Below are positions 48,975 to 62,832 of a stretch of DNA of 64,000 nt, piece by piece. Origin of the DNA: Coenobita brevimanus (taxonomy: Eukaryota > Arthropoda > Malacostraca > Decapoda > Coenobitidae); contig CM064732.1 in NCBI GenBank assembly GCA_032717465.1, positions 28,253,156 to 28,317,155 on the forward strand, written 5' to 3'. The translations under genes and the position numbers were made by a program. How positions within the stretch are numbered: position 1 is the stretch's first letter; the number at the start of each line of letters is the position of its first letter. The notes under the pieces are model-generated. The model was not told the origin of the DNA. It did not search any database and was given only the letters and a program-made list of their open reading frames with translations.

Positions 48975-49425
48975 CATCCATTCATCTCGCCATTCCTCGA
49001 TTCATCATATATAAAGCTATCTTTTCCTCCCCATACTTATATCATCCAGTTATCCATCCACCTTTCCACCATCCATTCATTCGCTACCAGTTCATTCCTT
49101 CACCCATCCATCCCCATTCAGTCATCCATCCGTCCACCTTCCATCATTTTATCCACCCATTCTTTCACTTATCCATCCATCTTACACCATCGATCAAACC
49201 ATCTACCCATCCATCTCTCCATCCCTACATCCATTCTATACCATGTATCTTTCCCTTCTTCCACCATCCATCCTCCATTTCATTCACCATCCATCATCCA
49301 TTTATTCACTACCCATCCTCCATTTATTCACCATCCATCGTCCATATATCCAGCATCCATCCTCCAGCATCCTCCATTATCCACGATTCATCTTTCCATC
49401 AACCCATCATTTCGGGGCCAACACT
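47715..49425 (+). repeat. Degenerate (ATCC)n satellite with embedded CA and TG/TC tracts
   Basis: CATCCATC-type tetranucleotide repeats dominate 47715-48120, 48240-48735 and 49040-49425. A (CA)n tract (48736-48787) is followed at once by a TGTC/TCTG/(CT)n tract (48788-48974). The 461-codon frame over this region is Ser/His/Pro/Ile-rich translation of the repeat and not a gene. Confidence 0.85.
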
Positions 49426-50258
49426 TCAGCGGACCTTGTATATATTCCACCACAGTCAGCAGATTCCCTCCCTGCGCCTTCAATACTTTTCCCTCCTTCA
49501 TTCCCTCCCTCCCTCCCTTCCTCCTTCGTACCTCACACAGGTAAAAAAATATATATACTGCGCATGTGAAAAGAAAAGAAAAGGAGGGTAAGATTTTTTC
49601 TCATAAATTTTGAGGGATGTTCTGTTTTGTCCTGTTAGGCAAAGAAAAAATAGAGAACTAAAAAGTACCAGAATGTTTGGAACAAAAACATAAGATAGTA
49701 AATGTTAACTCCATTTCGCGACCTGGTCCTCCTGACGTCACGGGTGCTTTAAATCCTGCTTGATTAAGGGAATTGCCACAAGTATATATGCATATGTATG
49801 AATGCGTATTTATTTACACCAGCTCAGTACAATAGGGAAAAATATGGAGAGATAGAATAAGCACCGAGTCATTGCTAACATAGGGCATGCGGTGAAAAAC
49901 ATTAAAAGGTATGTGCAAGAACTGGGAAACGAAAAGCACGCTGAGGAATTGCTAACATAGATAAGGTCATCAGTAAATGTTTGAGGACATTTCCCTCCCG
50001 GCTGTGGAGATGAAAAGTGTTATAAGAAATATTTTTTTCTGATACCAACATGAAGTACAACAGAGAAGAATAAGAAGAAAGGATGTTCCCTGACGCTGAG
50101 AGAGGAATGATATACATGGGAGACAGGGCATATTTGTGACAGGTGATTGTCTCCAAACTTTTGCTCACGGCTCTACTAAGGAACAGAAATGAAGAAATAA
50201 CTGTACTTTAGAAAATGAGATGATGAAAACAGCTGATGAAAAAGAAATCTTAGTTTAT

Positions 50259-50299
<41 letters not shown>

Positions 50300-50575
50300 A
50301 TAGTAAATGCAGACAGAAGTTTCCAAAAATAGGACAGGTGACTGCGATAAAAAAATGCAGTTTCCTTCTTTACCCTACCGAATTTCATCAAATAAATACA
50401 GTACACAACATATACGGATTCTTTTGCGGTTCAGTGAAGTGTGTGGTGCGCAATAAATCGCACGTCCATGTTTACTGACCGTTAATATTATAAATCCCGC
50501 TTATCCATTGATAAATCGACGATATATTCATTACATGGATTTAGTTTGTTAGTATAGATCTAGGTGAAATTCAGG

Positions 50576-50626
<51 letters not shown>

Positions 50627-51253
50627 TGTTTGTTTGTTTGTTTGTTTGTTTTTCAGCTACAAAACGCCCAGTTAACCATGAAATTCACCCCTTCAACATG
50701 GTGTCGTTTGTTTTTCATTTTCCCTCTAACAAGACAACTATATTCAGCTTGGGAAGGATTTTTTAACTGATGAATTTTGATACTGCCTTCATATACGCTT
50801 TTTTTCTTTTTCCTTTTTTTTTTTTTTTTTTTTGGCTATGAAATTCCCAGATACCCCGGCAGTTAATCATTTCATGCAGGGGACATCGTAAATTCTTTAG
50901 TTCCCCCGAATACGGACCATTATATTCAGTTGTGATTTTTCGAACAGGGGGAAGGGGCGGGGGAGGGTTTCATTTAGCCCTCATAATCCGTTTCAGGTCT
51001 GTACTTAGTTCAATAAAATCGTCTGTAGGTGGCAAGAATAAAGCAGGATAGGACCTCATCATAGTGACATTATTAACATCTGTCTTATGTGATACTTCTT
51101 TTTAACCCTTGATCACGACGGCGTTCTTATTTCACTTTATTCGTGGTACTTCTAGTATGTTTTATTCAACTAAAGTGGGATTAGTTAAGGCTAATCTAAA
51201 CCTCCTCGTGCGAAATAGTCTTCCTTACGCTGAATAATCTCGTCAGGAGTTCA
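49426..51253. other. Unrecognised spacer with GA and CT tracts
   Basis: (GA)n at 50262-50295, (CT)n at 50579-50621 followed by (TTTG)n, and a T-run at 50812-50834. No coding feature is recognised. Confidence 0.5.
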
Positions 51254-51481
51254 TTCATCATCTAACTTAGTGTTGTCCCATGAGGAGAGTAGGAGCCCGG
51301 GGCTAGGCAAGTTGGTCTTGACGTTTAAGATGAGAGTGACCAGCCTCACTCATCCCTGAGTGGCATTACGTGGGCAACGAACTCCAACCCTTGGATATAA
51401 TCCTTCACTGGGTCAGTCCGACTGGAACACCTTAACTGCCCACTAAACCAGCAGGCGCCGTCAGTACTGTAGTTAACAAGA
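51254..51481 (-). mobile_element. S1 SINE lacking the upstream head
   Basis: The tRNA-like and 3' parts of S1. The perfect A-box TGGTTTAGTGG lies on the minus strand at 51440-51450. A B-box-like GGATTATATCC is near 51400. There is no TA tail, and the copy ends GATGATGAATG. The 5' end starts with the GGCGCCTGCTGG word, showing that this part can exist without the GGTAGGTGG head. Confidence 0.8.
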
Positions 51482-53702
51482 ATAAACATCAGAAACACTG
51501 CACTGAAGAGGCTGAGTGTTACAGAAATTATACTCGCCATCCATCATCATTACCATCATCACACAGTACACTCTGACGCTAAAAATACAATGAGCTGTAT
51601 TCTGGTTGCCATAGAAAGCTTCGTATCAGTTCGTGCTTTGCTGTGTATGTTGCACACTGCACATTAACCTTCTCTGGTAACCTATTTATATAAATTTAGC
51701 ATCGACATGGTTTGCATCATTAATGCAGTAGGATTTTAATGTGCAGAAAAATCTGCTAAGGAAGGGCTTACAGATCTTCAGAACCACTTAGAATACAATC
51801 CACTTCCTCGGCCTGAACATTATGTACCTCTCAATCTTCCAGCTAATGCCAGATGATTATATTCAACTAAGTGAGTCATAGCGGCCCGAATGTTAATGCT
51901 GGTACCATTAACCCTGTTATGACACTCATTACTCTGTTCTTCAGTTCAGGTTTGACGATGTTTTGTGGCTACATGTGCATCATTGCACCTTAAAACCGTT
52001 AAACCTTTCATATCATTGCACCTCTTAGGTCGGCTACTTGTTCAGGTTAACTCCTTCAACCCGGGAAGGCTGAAGTCTATCTCGATTGCCTGTTTCGGTG
52101 CACTATACTAATTTTAAAGGTTTTGGGAGCTATTAGTAACTAGCCCTAAAATAAGGATCTGCATTTTGTAAATCTACGGTTGCGTGTCGCAGACCGGAGG
52201 AATATTTGGGAGCTGTCGTTGTTAGTCAAGACGTTACCAGTTCATTTCAGTTGTTTCCAGACAACTGTGATCATCACAAGAAAGACATTTTGCTTCAAGG
52301 AGTTAGAAATAATCTCATTACCCTCTATTTCTGTACGATAACATCTTTCACTTATATTTTTTCTAGCACCAGAGGAATTTACTGAATCACCACAGGAGCA
52401 AATTGATTAACGTATTCATTACGATGATGCATTATATAATTTTCAATTGCCACTAGACGAGAATTAGTTTACTGTAAACTTTCCGAATCAAAAATGTTTC
52501 AGTTAGACTTCTTTAACCTATTTATTACGAGGGGGTCTACTGTACTAAATTAGATAAAATGGCCTGATGTAAGATGGAAAAAAAAAAATATTTCGATTTC
52601 CGCGGAAAAAAGTATTAAAATGTTACATATCAGTTCCATCCTTTTTTTTGCCTGTCTCGTGCCAGTCACCACACTGTATATGTCTCTGTATCAATAATTA
52701 GTGCTACACTGGGGTATTAATGACAATCTTCACAAGCTATCGATGATCAGGTTAGAGAACACGAGGGTAAGGTACTGGTTTGTTGTATACCAATTCTTAC
52801 CATTTCCTTTCTCTTACTCGAAGTTCATTTTAAGGTCCTTTATCCTCCTAAGAAATGTATGATGGACTCTTGTATTAACCCCTTCAGACCGATGACGCGA
52901 ATTTATATTGTTCTTACCATCCATCATTTCACTCAACTTAAGAGACCAGCTTAGCATTGGAACGATCATTGAACGCTATACCCAACCCTTCCACAAGAAA
53001 ATAAAAAATATAGTAGGAGTATTGAGAAGAGTTAGAATTAATTGTTCGAGATGGGTTAGAATTAATTGTTCAGAATTAATGTATTATAGAGTTAGCCAAC
53101 GCAACAGTGAGTGCTGGGTTCAAATTACTTCAAATAACACACATGCACCATTACTTGTTGCCAGAACCAAAATGATTATCAATTAGCAGCAAATTATTCA
53201 GCCACAGAAAAAGACATAATACGTAGCCGCTCACACCCATTCCAAACTTTTGAGAAAGCTTGTAGTTATTGTCCTGGTGACTTATTTCAGTTATTATTCT
53301 GGTATCATCAGCCATAGCCATCTGAATCTTGTTTCTCACTTAAAGATATACGATTCAAAGCACACCAAATGATATAAAGGCATTCAACTCACCTAACCTG
53401 CCATCTGTCCATCTCAAATGCTGACTTGCAACAAATGATTTAAATTGGAATATGGAAAAGTGGTATGGAAAGTATTATAGGTTCGTTCTGCTCCTGAGTT
53501 GCTTGAAGTAAGCTGCATAATGACTAAATCTCTGTCAAGCTGAGCGAACGAACTACGTCTTCTAGAGCAGTAGGCTACTGATTGGCTGAAATGTGCATAT
53601 TATTTTAAGGCGTATAAAAGTGAAGCTCACCACAGTATACCTTCAAGCACCATTATTCTCCCTTAACTTATTCTTAGTTGATTAAAATCACCTGATATTA
53701 TA
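51482..53702. other. Unrecognised spacer
   Basis: About 2.2 kb with no recognised gene or repeat family. TTAA-anchored words TTAACTCCTTCAACCC (52047) and TTAACCCCTTCAGACC (52875) resemble the ends of the 2.5-4.2 kb element. Confidence 0.5.
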
Positions 53703-55395
53703 CTGTTGACTGGTTAGTAAGATTGTTGTATGTGTGTTTTGTGAAAGGTATGGTGCCAATTGACTGAGAAAGAGTTTATTTGGTCCCGTTGTATAAAGAC
53801 AAGGATGATAAGTATGAATGTACTAGCTTTAGGGGTATAAGTCTGTTGAGTGTTGTAGGTAAGGTGTATGGCAGAGTGTTAATTCAGAGAGTTAGAGAGG
53901 GTACGAGGGAGTGATTGGTGATGAGCAGTGTGGCTTTAGGCGAGGGAAGGGGTGCGTGGATCAGGTGTTTGCAGTGAGACAAGTGTGTGAAAAGTATATA
54001 GCAAAAGGCAAGGATGTGTTTTGGGCATTCATGGATTTAGAGAAAGCATATGATAGAATTGATAGGGAGGCTTTGTGGACTGTTTTAAGAGTGTATGGAC
54101 TTGATGGTAGGTTACTAAAAGGGGTGAAAAGTTTTTATGTAAATAGTAGAGCGTGTGTGAGAGTGGGAAATTCTGTGAGTGATTGTTTTCCCGTGAGAGT
54201 GGGGCTGCGGCAGGAATGTGTGATGTTGCCCTGGTTGTTTAATATTTATATGGATGGTGTTTTAAAGGAGGTGAATGCAAGAGATATAGGTGGAGGTCTG
54301 AGTCTGGTGACTGTTGATGGTAGAGTGGAATCTGAAGCAGCTACTGTTTGCATATGACACTGCACTGGTGGCTGAGTCAAAGGAGAGATTGAGACAGTTA
54401 GTAGAGGAGTTTGGAAGAGTGTGTGAAAGGAGGAAATTGAAAGTAAATGAGAATAAGTGTACGAGGTCGGTAGGTGGTAGGGGGATGAATATAGTTTGAA
54501 TGGTGAGTTGCTTGAGGAGGTAGAGTGTTTTAAGTATTTAGGGTCATGTTGCTGTGGATGGAAGAATAGGTGCAGAAATGAAGTTTAGAATCAATGAGGT
54601 AGGAAAGGTGATGGGAGGAATGAAAAAAATGTTTAGATGTCGTTCGCTTAGAATGGATGTAAAGAGAAGGCTGTATGAGGGTGTTGTGGTATCGACTGCA
54701 TTATATGGGGCTGAAACATGGAATATGGGTGTAGCAGAGAGGAAAAGTTTGAATGTAATGGAGATGAGGTGTCTGATGAGTATGTGTGGAGTGACGCGTA
54801 TGGATCGAGTGCAAAATGATGAAGTGCAAAGGAAAACTGGAGTTGTTCGAGAGATGGCTGATCGAGTTGAGCAGAGGGTGTTGTGATGGTTTGGGCATAT
54901 GGAGAGAGTGGATAATGAGCGATTGGTGAAAAAGATAACTAGATTTGATGTGAGAGGTGTAAGGCTGAGAGGGTACGAATAGGATGGATGGACTGTGTGA
55001 AGAGGGTGTTGGATGCGAGAGAGATGTCTGTTGAGCAAGGAAGAGTGGCTGTGCGTGACAGAAATAAATGGAGAGAAATTGTGAATGAATAAATGATGAC
55101 GCAGCCCTGAGGGGATATTCTCCCGCATTTGGTCTGATCACCTAATCAGGTCAGCTGCGGGTAAGGGGATGGGTCTATTATGATGTGGCAGGGGTAAACC
55201 AGCTCTGCTGTCGGGCCCTGCCGCGGATGTCATTGATTGCACTGTGCAGTTGACCCTCGTGCAGTGTGGTGCCCCTTTGGGGGTAAGATGCGAATGAATG
55301 TGTTTGAATGGATGAGTAAATGGGGAGTGTGTCGTCCTGTCTCGGCTACCTCCTTTTCCTTGGGGGAAGCAGCCTAGATATATAGATAGATAGTT
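53703..55395 (+). mobile_element. LINE C3: 5'-truncated copy of the LINE C family, (TAGA)n tail
   Basis: It begins inside the RT fingers region. Frames 53911-54357 (CGFRRGKGCVDQ, MDLEKAYDRIDREALW, VRVGLRQ), 54314-54499 (FAYDTALVAESKERLR) and 54554-54886 (C-terminal) follow LINE C closely. The catalytic FADD reads FAYD, a disabling change. The 3' untranslated region is well preserved and ends GGGGGAAGCAGCC followed by TAGATATATAGATAGATAG. Confidence 0.9.
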
Positions 55396-55436
55396 ATAGA
55401 ATACGAGAGATTTCCCGATCATGAAAGCTAACATAT

Positions 55437-55927
55437 TTGGTAGGTGGGAGCACTAACCATCCACTCACTTGATGTAGTGCTGCTCTTGGGTGTCTGCCTT
55501 TTCCTCTCTTCTTTCCATCCTCTTCTGTCGTTCTTTCCTTCTTTCTTTCCTCTTTCTTCCACCTATGGGTGACTTTACACTCCCTCTTCTTTCTTTCTTT
55601 CATTCTTTCCACTTCCTTCTGCCTATGGGTGACTGCACACTAGGTGACAAGCCAAATGGTTTCCTGTACACCAGGAAATAATTTACTACGCTGGATTGTA
55701 ACATATAACCAAATTATTGTGCCTGTTGGTTTAGTGATTAAGGCGCTTCAATCGGATTGAGCCTGTGTAGGTTCATCACAAGATGTGGTTGGGGTTTATT
55801 GCCCACGTGATCCCAATCAGGGATGAGTGAGGCTGGTCACTCTTATCTTAAATGTAAGAACCAACTTGCCTAGCCCCGGGCTCCTACGCTTCTCCTGGGG
55901 CAACAAAGGATTGGATGATGGGTGGAT
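55437..55927 (+). mobile_element. S1 SINE, full-length isolated copy
   Basis: ~490 bp: head GGTAGGTGGGAGC, pyrimidine-rich middle, tRNA-like part with A-box TGGTTTAGTGA (55727-55737, one mismatch), and the conserved 3' part ending GGATTGGATGATGGGTGG. It has no TA tail. It gives the family outline without the palindrome complication. Confidence 0.85.
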
Positions 55928-56102
55928 GACAGTGCAGACACGAAATGACGTTGATGCAGTAATTTCTAAAACAGTATTGAGTGGGTTAGGTCTGCACATT
56001 TTTTGTTCACAACACAAATGAAGCTAAGCTCATTCCATCAACAAAACCTAGACACATTAATGGAAGCCCTCTAATTTCAGGTTGCAATGATTTATGTGCT
56101 CG

Positions 56103-56290
56103 TTGGCTTTAAGGAGGAGGATGGGGATGGGGGAGGCTTAAGTGAGGGTGGGGAGGCTGGAGTGTGGGTGGGGGAGGTTGGAGTGAGGATGGAGTGAGGG
56201 TTGGGGAGATTGGATTGAGGGGTGTGGGAAGCTGCAGTGAGAGTGTGGAGGCTGTAGTGAGGGTAGAGGAGGATGGGGTGACGGTAGAAA
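56103..56290 (+). repeat. G-rich minisatellite (~25-30 bp units)
   Basis: Units of the type GGGTGGGGAGGCTGGAGTGA are repeated imperfectly about six to seven times. Many GGG/GGGG runs give strong G-quadruplex potential. Confidence 0.75.
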
Positions 56291-57879
56291 AGTGAAATAT
56301 GACGAAAATTTTATTGCATTCTTGCCATCCCCAGACGAGTACATACTGTTAGGGAAGATTTTCGAACTGGAGGAGTTAGATATAGCCTTCACTGGTTCCA
56401 TCACAAACAGAAATCCATCGCAAGTTAAAATCATTATGAACCAGAAAGAAAGTGTGTAGCAAAAATTAAAAATATAAGACGGATTCATGGGTAAATCATT
56501 AATTCAGTATCGTCTTTTTGTAGGTTATGTTTGCAGCTACCAGACGATTTTGTTCAGGTTATGACAACATTATTGTCTTGAAGGGATTAATGCAGACTAC
56601 ACTCAACCCCTCCATTGAGAGCTCCTCAAATCGCACTTTAGTTGAACAAAGTAGCCAGATGTACAGTACCAGTCACATATTAGAAAATACTCGTACGTCA
56701 TTTGCATGAATGTGTTAACGATGGTGAAGAGGGTGAGGGAGGCTGGAGTAAGAGTGTGAAAAAGAGCAAGGATGGACGCTTATGTATTTGGTTCACGCAA
56801 ATGCCTTCAATACACACACACACACACACACACACACTAGTCGAGGGTATAAATACCTAGTGATGTGAATAAATATCCTACGTTTTATGGGACCCCTTGG
56901 AACTCCCTCCCCCCCATGGGAGCATCCTTTAGGCATTCCACCCTCTTTAAACCTGATCTGGGTGAAGATCTATAAATGAGGAATTTATTTTTCATGGTAA
57001 AAAACTGGCACCGACTCTCCAAGGGAGTGCCCCCCTCCCCCTCAGTGCAGGTGGAGGATTCCTACCGTGCTTAAATCTAGTTTAGGCATAATTTTCCCAT
57101 GTGCTACTTTTTCCCTATGTAAAAAGAAGAGAACAAAAGAAAACACCTTTGACCGTGCTTTGACACTAACCAGGAACCCGGGAGATCATTCGCTCTGGCG
57201 TGGCCCTTTTGAATCTACCATTATGTAAAACTTCGTTTTCGTAGGCGCTCTCTGACGCTCCTGGTTGTCTCAAAATGAGACCTGAAAACCACTTTTATTT
57301 CTTCACCATTCTGGATAAATATCATGCTATGTTCACTGTTTGGAAGGGGAAAGAAAGACTTTCACTGGCAGAAAGGTCTGTGCTTACTGACAGCACAACA
57401 TTAACAGTCAGTAGTACCAGCTGCAGTGCCCACTTTGGTTCTTATTGCTTCTTATAGTTCCCCCCTCCCTAGGCTATTGATTTATAGTATCGGTAATATC
57501 TGCAGGTAATAAAAGTTTGAGATAGACCCAGAAATAGTTGCAGTTATAATAACAATAAATATTATCACTGACTCTGGAAGCAGTAACAGCCGAAACAACA
57601 CCGCCGTTACCATCAACACACCACTAACACCACCAATATCGCGCACAGAACGACAAAAAGAGGAATTAAAAGAAAGCGAAAAGCATGATAGTAGAACAGT
57701 TTCAGGTTGCAATTTTCCGTCGTTACAAGGCAATAAGTTCAATTACCTACATCGACTGGGTATGAGGCCTCTGAATCGTTCCTCTCTCCTTCAGCCATGC
57801 AATTGCTGCCTGATTAGTACTCATTACGGAGGCATTAAACGATCCGACGGCAGGCAGCTGGTTCTGACATCACACCGCT
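56291..57879. other. Unrecognised spacer
   Basis: A (CA)n tract lies at about 56812-56837. No gene is recognised. Confidence 0.5.
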
Positions 57880-60667
57880 CGCTGGCATGATGGAGTGGAA
57901 TGACTGGAAGAAGGGAAGAAATGGCATGTTGATCCCAGATACTTATGAAGGAAATAGCTGTAAAGTCGACTGTTCAATGGTGGTGATGAAGTTACTGGCT
58001 TGTATGGAGCACCCGAATAAGTTTGTGAGGATTTGATGAAATGGAATGACCTGGGAGAGAAAGGGAAATGGGGAATGCTGGGACGGGATAATGGTAAAGC
58101 GAAATGACTGTAAAGCCGATTGTTGGAGACAGTTAGGAAATGGTGATGCGAGTTACCATAATGGAATATCTATGTGCAATATTTAGCTGGCATAATGTAA
58201 TAGACTGACTGGAAGGGGGACGGAAGTCTCAGGAAGGGGAATGTTTTCGTAGGATAATGGTAAACGAAATTATTCGAGAGTCGACTGTAGATGGATAGTA
58301 ATGATGTTAAGAGCTTGTGTGGAATGTTGAAATGAGATCCTGAGGGAATGTCTGAGTGAAATAGCTAGGAGGGAACGTGGGGGGGAGGGGGGAGATGGAA
58401 ATCTGGAGTTGGGTACTGATCGGAGTTGTCAGAATGCGAGGCTGTAAAGGAATGTTGGAAGGAGCTGCTATTATGGAATATTGCCGAAGAGGAACGTTGG
58501 AGTGGAACATTAAGCTGGGGTGAGGGAGTGGAATAACTAGGAAGAAGAGAGATCAGAAAATGAAATAAGGAGGAGACAGGATGAGGGCAAGAGGTTGGAG
58601 GGAATTGTTGAGGTGGGTTATATGAATCAGCGTTGGAGCAAAGCGCTGCAAAGGGATGCGAGCATTAGTAGTTGTTATGAAATGCAGAGGGATGCAGGAG
58701 TGGGAAGTGAAGTGGAATACAGGAGTCCAATATTTTGCCCACAGGATAAAGTGACATGATCGGAATGGGGAGAGGAGGGATGTGGGCGTTGGATATTTGC
58801 GTCCACTTTTTGGCGGATGGTGATGAGACAGGCACTGAGGAGTAGAATGGCTGGATGGGAGGAGGGGGGTGCTGGCATTGGGTATTGAGGGAGAATGCCA
58901 GAATGTGATGTTCTAGGAGAAGGCTGGAGGGAAAATTTACAATATAATGTTGCAGAAATACGCTGGAATGGAGTATTAATCTGAGTAGGAGGGGAAAGGT
59001 ATGGAACGTAGCAGACTAGTGGAGCCTTATGGCTGTAAAATCGATATCTGGAAGGATGTGATGAGCTTAAAACCATGCCTGCAGTGTTTTAGTAGGATAT
59101 TGGTGGGGAATGTTGAACTGTGATGTTATAAAGGATGATGAATATTAAGATTTTGTTATGTAAAGATGTAGGACACTGGAGTGGAATATCTTGCTGACAT
59201 GAAGAAGTGGAATGACTGGAAGGAGTGAAATGTTGGCGTGGGTTACTGGGAAAAATAACTGGCTCAGAAGTAGAGTATGGAAGAATGGTCATGGGCTTCA
59301 GAGCATGCAGTAATGTTATAGTGGGATATTGATGGAAAATGTTGACATGTGATGTTGTAAAGGAACACTGGAATAAGTTATTAAAAGGGATTAATGCAGA
59401 GGGATGTTACCTTGACGGAGTGGAATGACTGGAAGCACAAGGGGAAGGGTGGATTCTTGATGTGGGATATTGAAGCGAAGTGGCTCGAGAGTTGACTGTT
59501 GGAGAGTAGTTATTAGACGGAGAGCTTATATGGAATGCCTGAATGGTAGATTGTAAAGAGGTGACTGAATGCATCTTTGTTAAAGAAAATTGGACTGTGA
59601 CAGGGAAGGAATGATGAAATGAAGTGTGACATAGGAATGCTGAAGTGCTATGTTGTAATAAAATGTTTCTGAATGATGTGAAGTTGACTAAAGAGAGAGG
59701 GTGTTGGAATGGGTGCTGAGGTGGAATGTTTGATTGCAATAGACAACGTATTGCGTTATGAGTTAGGAGGAGAGCGAAAGACAGTTTTGAAGAAGGATAT
59801 TGACAAGGAGAAATTGTTTTAAGAAGTCCACCGTCAGAGGGTGGTTTAAAAATTATATGAAATTCTGGAGCAGTATACCGCGAGGAATTGCTGGAACGTG
59901 ATACCGACATATGTTGCAGTGGCGTATGCTGGAATGTGTCTGTAAAGCAAATTTGGAGATGAAAGATGTTAAGAGAATGTTTTGAGTGGGATGTTGTGAG
60001 GGAATAATGGAGTCCGATGTCGTATGGAAATGCTGAAGTGGCAAAAGCAAGACAGTGGAACGAGCAAGTGCAATGACAGTGCAGTCTTTATCAGTGTTAC
60101 AAAGGAATGTGATGATGCATCGACAGCTTGGAGTAGAATGCTGATGTTAAATTACAAATCTGGTGCAACATGGAGTGGAATTAAATAGTAATACAATGAT
60201 TTTGTGGAATGAAATATTGGAATCCCTTATCAAAAGTATATGATAGGACAATAAACTAAGAGCAGAATGTTGGACTAATGTTATTACAGTAGATTCATTT
60301 CTAGTGTACACTGAGGTGGAATACCAAGAATAAATGTAAAATTATGTTTAACGAGAGGTTTATGAATGCTATACCAAAATTACGAAGACATCATATGTCA
60401 AGGAGCTTAGAATGTACTGTTGGATTGCTAAAGTTAAATGAAGTACAGTACCTGGCACTAAGATCTGGAATGATACTGAATGGGTGGACTGTAATGACGA
60501 CGAGATACAAAGTGAGAAGGGCTTGGAATGGGATGGTGGAGTGAAGTAGTGAAATTCAACGGGAAAATATGAAAGACTGAAATGATGTCATGGAATGGAA
60601 GAATGGAGAGACGTGCCGAAATGAGGACGAGCCAGGAGCAGGACTTTTAATCAGTTATTTTATGTAT

Positions 60668-60815
60668 TTTATGTGGTGCGGTGAGGCTCTGTCCTTTCTC
60701 CACTTGGGGCCAAGGTGAGAATGAATGTGTGTGTGTGGATGAGTGAATTGGAAGTGTGTCGTCCTGTCTCGGCGACCTCCTTTTCTTTGGGGGAAGCAGC
60801 CAAGGTATATAGATA
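60668..60815 (+). mobile_element. LINE C-family 3' UTR fragment
   Basis: Matches LINE C3 55265-55392: GTGTCGTCCTGTCTCGGC, ACCTCCTTTTC and TTTGGGGGAAGCAGCC, then a TATAGATATAGA tail. Only the 3' end was inserted. Confidence 0.85.
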
Positions 60816-62499
60816 TAGACAGATTTTATGCATTAGGTTAGTGGTGAATAAGAAAGGAAAATATTGGTAGCATATAAGTCACAAACTAGAATGATGGCGA
60901 AAGTTGGAATAGAATGACGGTGGATTGGAATGACGGTTGAAATGGGATGATAGTTGAATGAAATGATGGTGGACATGAAATGGTGTGATGGTTAAGTGGA
61001 ATGATGGCGAAGGTGGAATAGTGTGATGGTTGAGTGGAGTGGTGCTGAAGCTGGAATGGGACGACAATGGAGTGAATGAGTGAGAAGCTGGCATGGGCTG
61101 ATGATAGAATGGAATGAAAGCAAAGTTCAAAATGGATTGTGACTGACTGGAATGACGGTAAAGCTGAAAGTAAAAGACGCTTGGCTGGAATTATTGTGCG
61201 ATGAAGGGATGATATAAATGGAGCTGAATGAAAGGAGCTTGGAACTAAAATGGAATAATGGAGTGGTGGAGAGCTAGGAGTGGAAAGCTTGAGTGATTAT
61301 TGGATTAGATTCTTGGTGATAAGAATGAAGGGATGGAAGTGAGGGAATGCAAAAATAGTGGGAATTATGGAGTGGAATGATAGTAGTAGATCTTGCAATA
61401 TGAAACTGGAGAGCTTGAAGTTGCAGAATGTCAGCGGACTGGACTACTGAAATGGAATGCCGGAATGAGGAATTGAGATGACACTACCTGTCTGAAAAAT
61501 AAATGGAATAATAGAATGAAGTACTGAAAGATCACACTGGCTGAATGGAATTTTATGTAAACTCAGCGAAGAATGCTTGGCGGGAATGTAAGAATTGTAA
61601 AAATAAGATAAAAATGTCTGGCTGGAAAGGAGGTGGAATGTGAGTAGTGATATGAAGAGGTGGAATGCAAAAGTGAATAAGATAACAGAGGTGGACTGGA
61701 AATGATATGTCAGAGAAGTGAAAATCTTGGGTGAAATGCACGAATAAAAGACTATCTGAAAGAGATGGAAAGCTGGAGAGGGATATTAGAGAGACATTCA
61801 AGAAGTAGAGACTAAGATGACACTGCAAACCTGGAAAAGCAATGGAATGTTGGGTGGAAGGCAAAGACAGACTGACGGCACGGGCTGGGTGGAAAAGAGA
61901 TGGAATGTCAGGGTCCAATAATGACTCAGTGGCATAACATAGAGTGATTTTCAAGGATGCAAAATTGAAACAGCGAGAAGGAGTGGAATGTGGAAGTGTA
62001 ATATTGTGTAGCGTTGTAGGCTGTCGGAATAAATGACTAGTGGATGTGAGTGAGGTGGAATGAAATGGAATTAAATATGCCAGCAAAAGACTGTAAAGTG
62101 GAATATAGGATTCAAATGGATTGCAGAGTGGAAGACTGTGGAGTGAAATATGAGTATGATACTGAGGAGTGAAATGTGAGAGTGTGAGGCTGTGAAGTGG
62201 AATGTGAAAATGGATAAATGTGGAGTGTACATAAGAGGCAGGAGTTGAGGGGATTTCGAGTAAGACGGAACGTGAATTGGAATGTGGATGTGGCAGGATG
62301 TGGGGTGAAATGGCAAGGTATGGAGTATGGAGTATAATGTCGGGGTGAGGGATGTGCAGGAGAGTTGTCTTTGTGTATTTCAGGTCGGTCTGGCCAGGCA
62401 GGCCGAGCAATCAAAGGCAAGAAACCTCCCCTGCAGGACCTACCCGCTCAGTGAACCGATCTTTCGGCAGACAGAGCTTCCTCCATAGCTAGGCGCGGG

Positions 62500-62832
62500 G
62501 GTAAATATGGAGGTTTGGTTCTTTGTTGGACGCTATACTTGCGTCTCCATCCAGTTAAAAGGGGCATCATAGTAGCTCCACACTGCCTCATAATATGGTC
62601 ACATGATTACCACTCATCGTTGTAAAGGGTTACCTTGAAATAGAAGAAACCATTAACCTTGTCACTGTGTACAGCAATCTTACTTGAAAATGGAATATCA
62701 AAAAGCGACTGGGAGGCTGGGAGACACAGGAAGAGAATAGGACAGATGCAGTAAAAGAATGATAAAGGTGAAGGAATAAGTGGGCAGTGCAACATCAAAT
62801 GAGTGGATGATGGTCGCCTCCACCTACAAGGT
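62500..62832 (-). mobile_element. S1 SINE, old divergent copy
   Basis: The minus strand starts GGTGGAGGCGACCATC and includes CATCCACTCATTTGATGTTG. The ATGAGTGGTAATCATGTGACC region corresponds to GGTAACCATATAACC in younger copies. The 3' third is hardly recognisable. Confidence 0.6.

Noticed and set aside
48159..49544. 461-codon open frame rich in Ser, His, Pro and Ile
   Set aside because: It is the translation of the ATCC/CA/CT satellite; long open frames in all readings of such repeats are expected.
52908..53186. 92-codon frame possibly coding a small protein
   Set aside because: No recognisable domain, no splice signals, and it contains an obvious local duplication (RVRINCS/WVRINCS) from repeated sequence.
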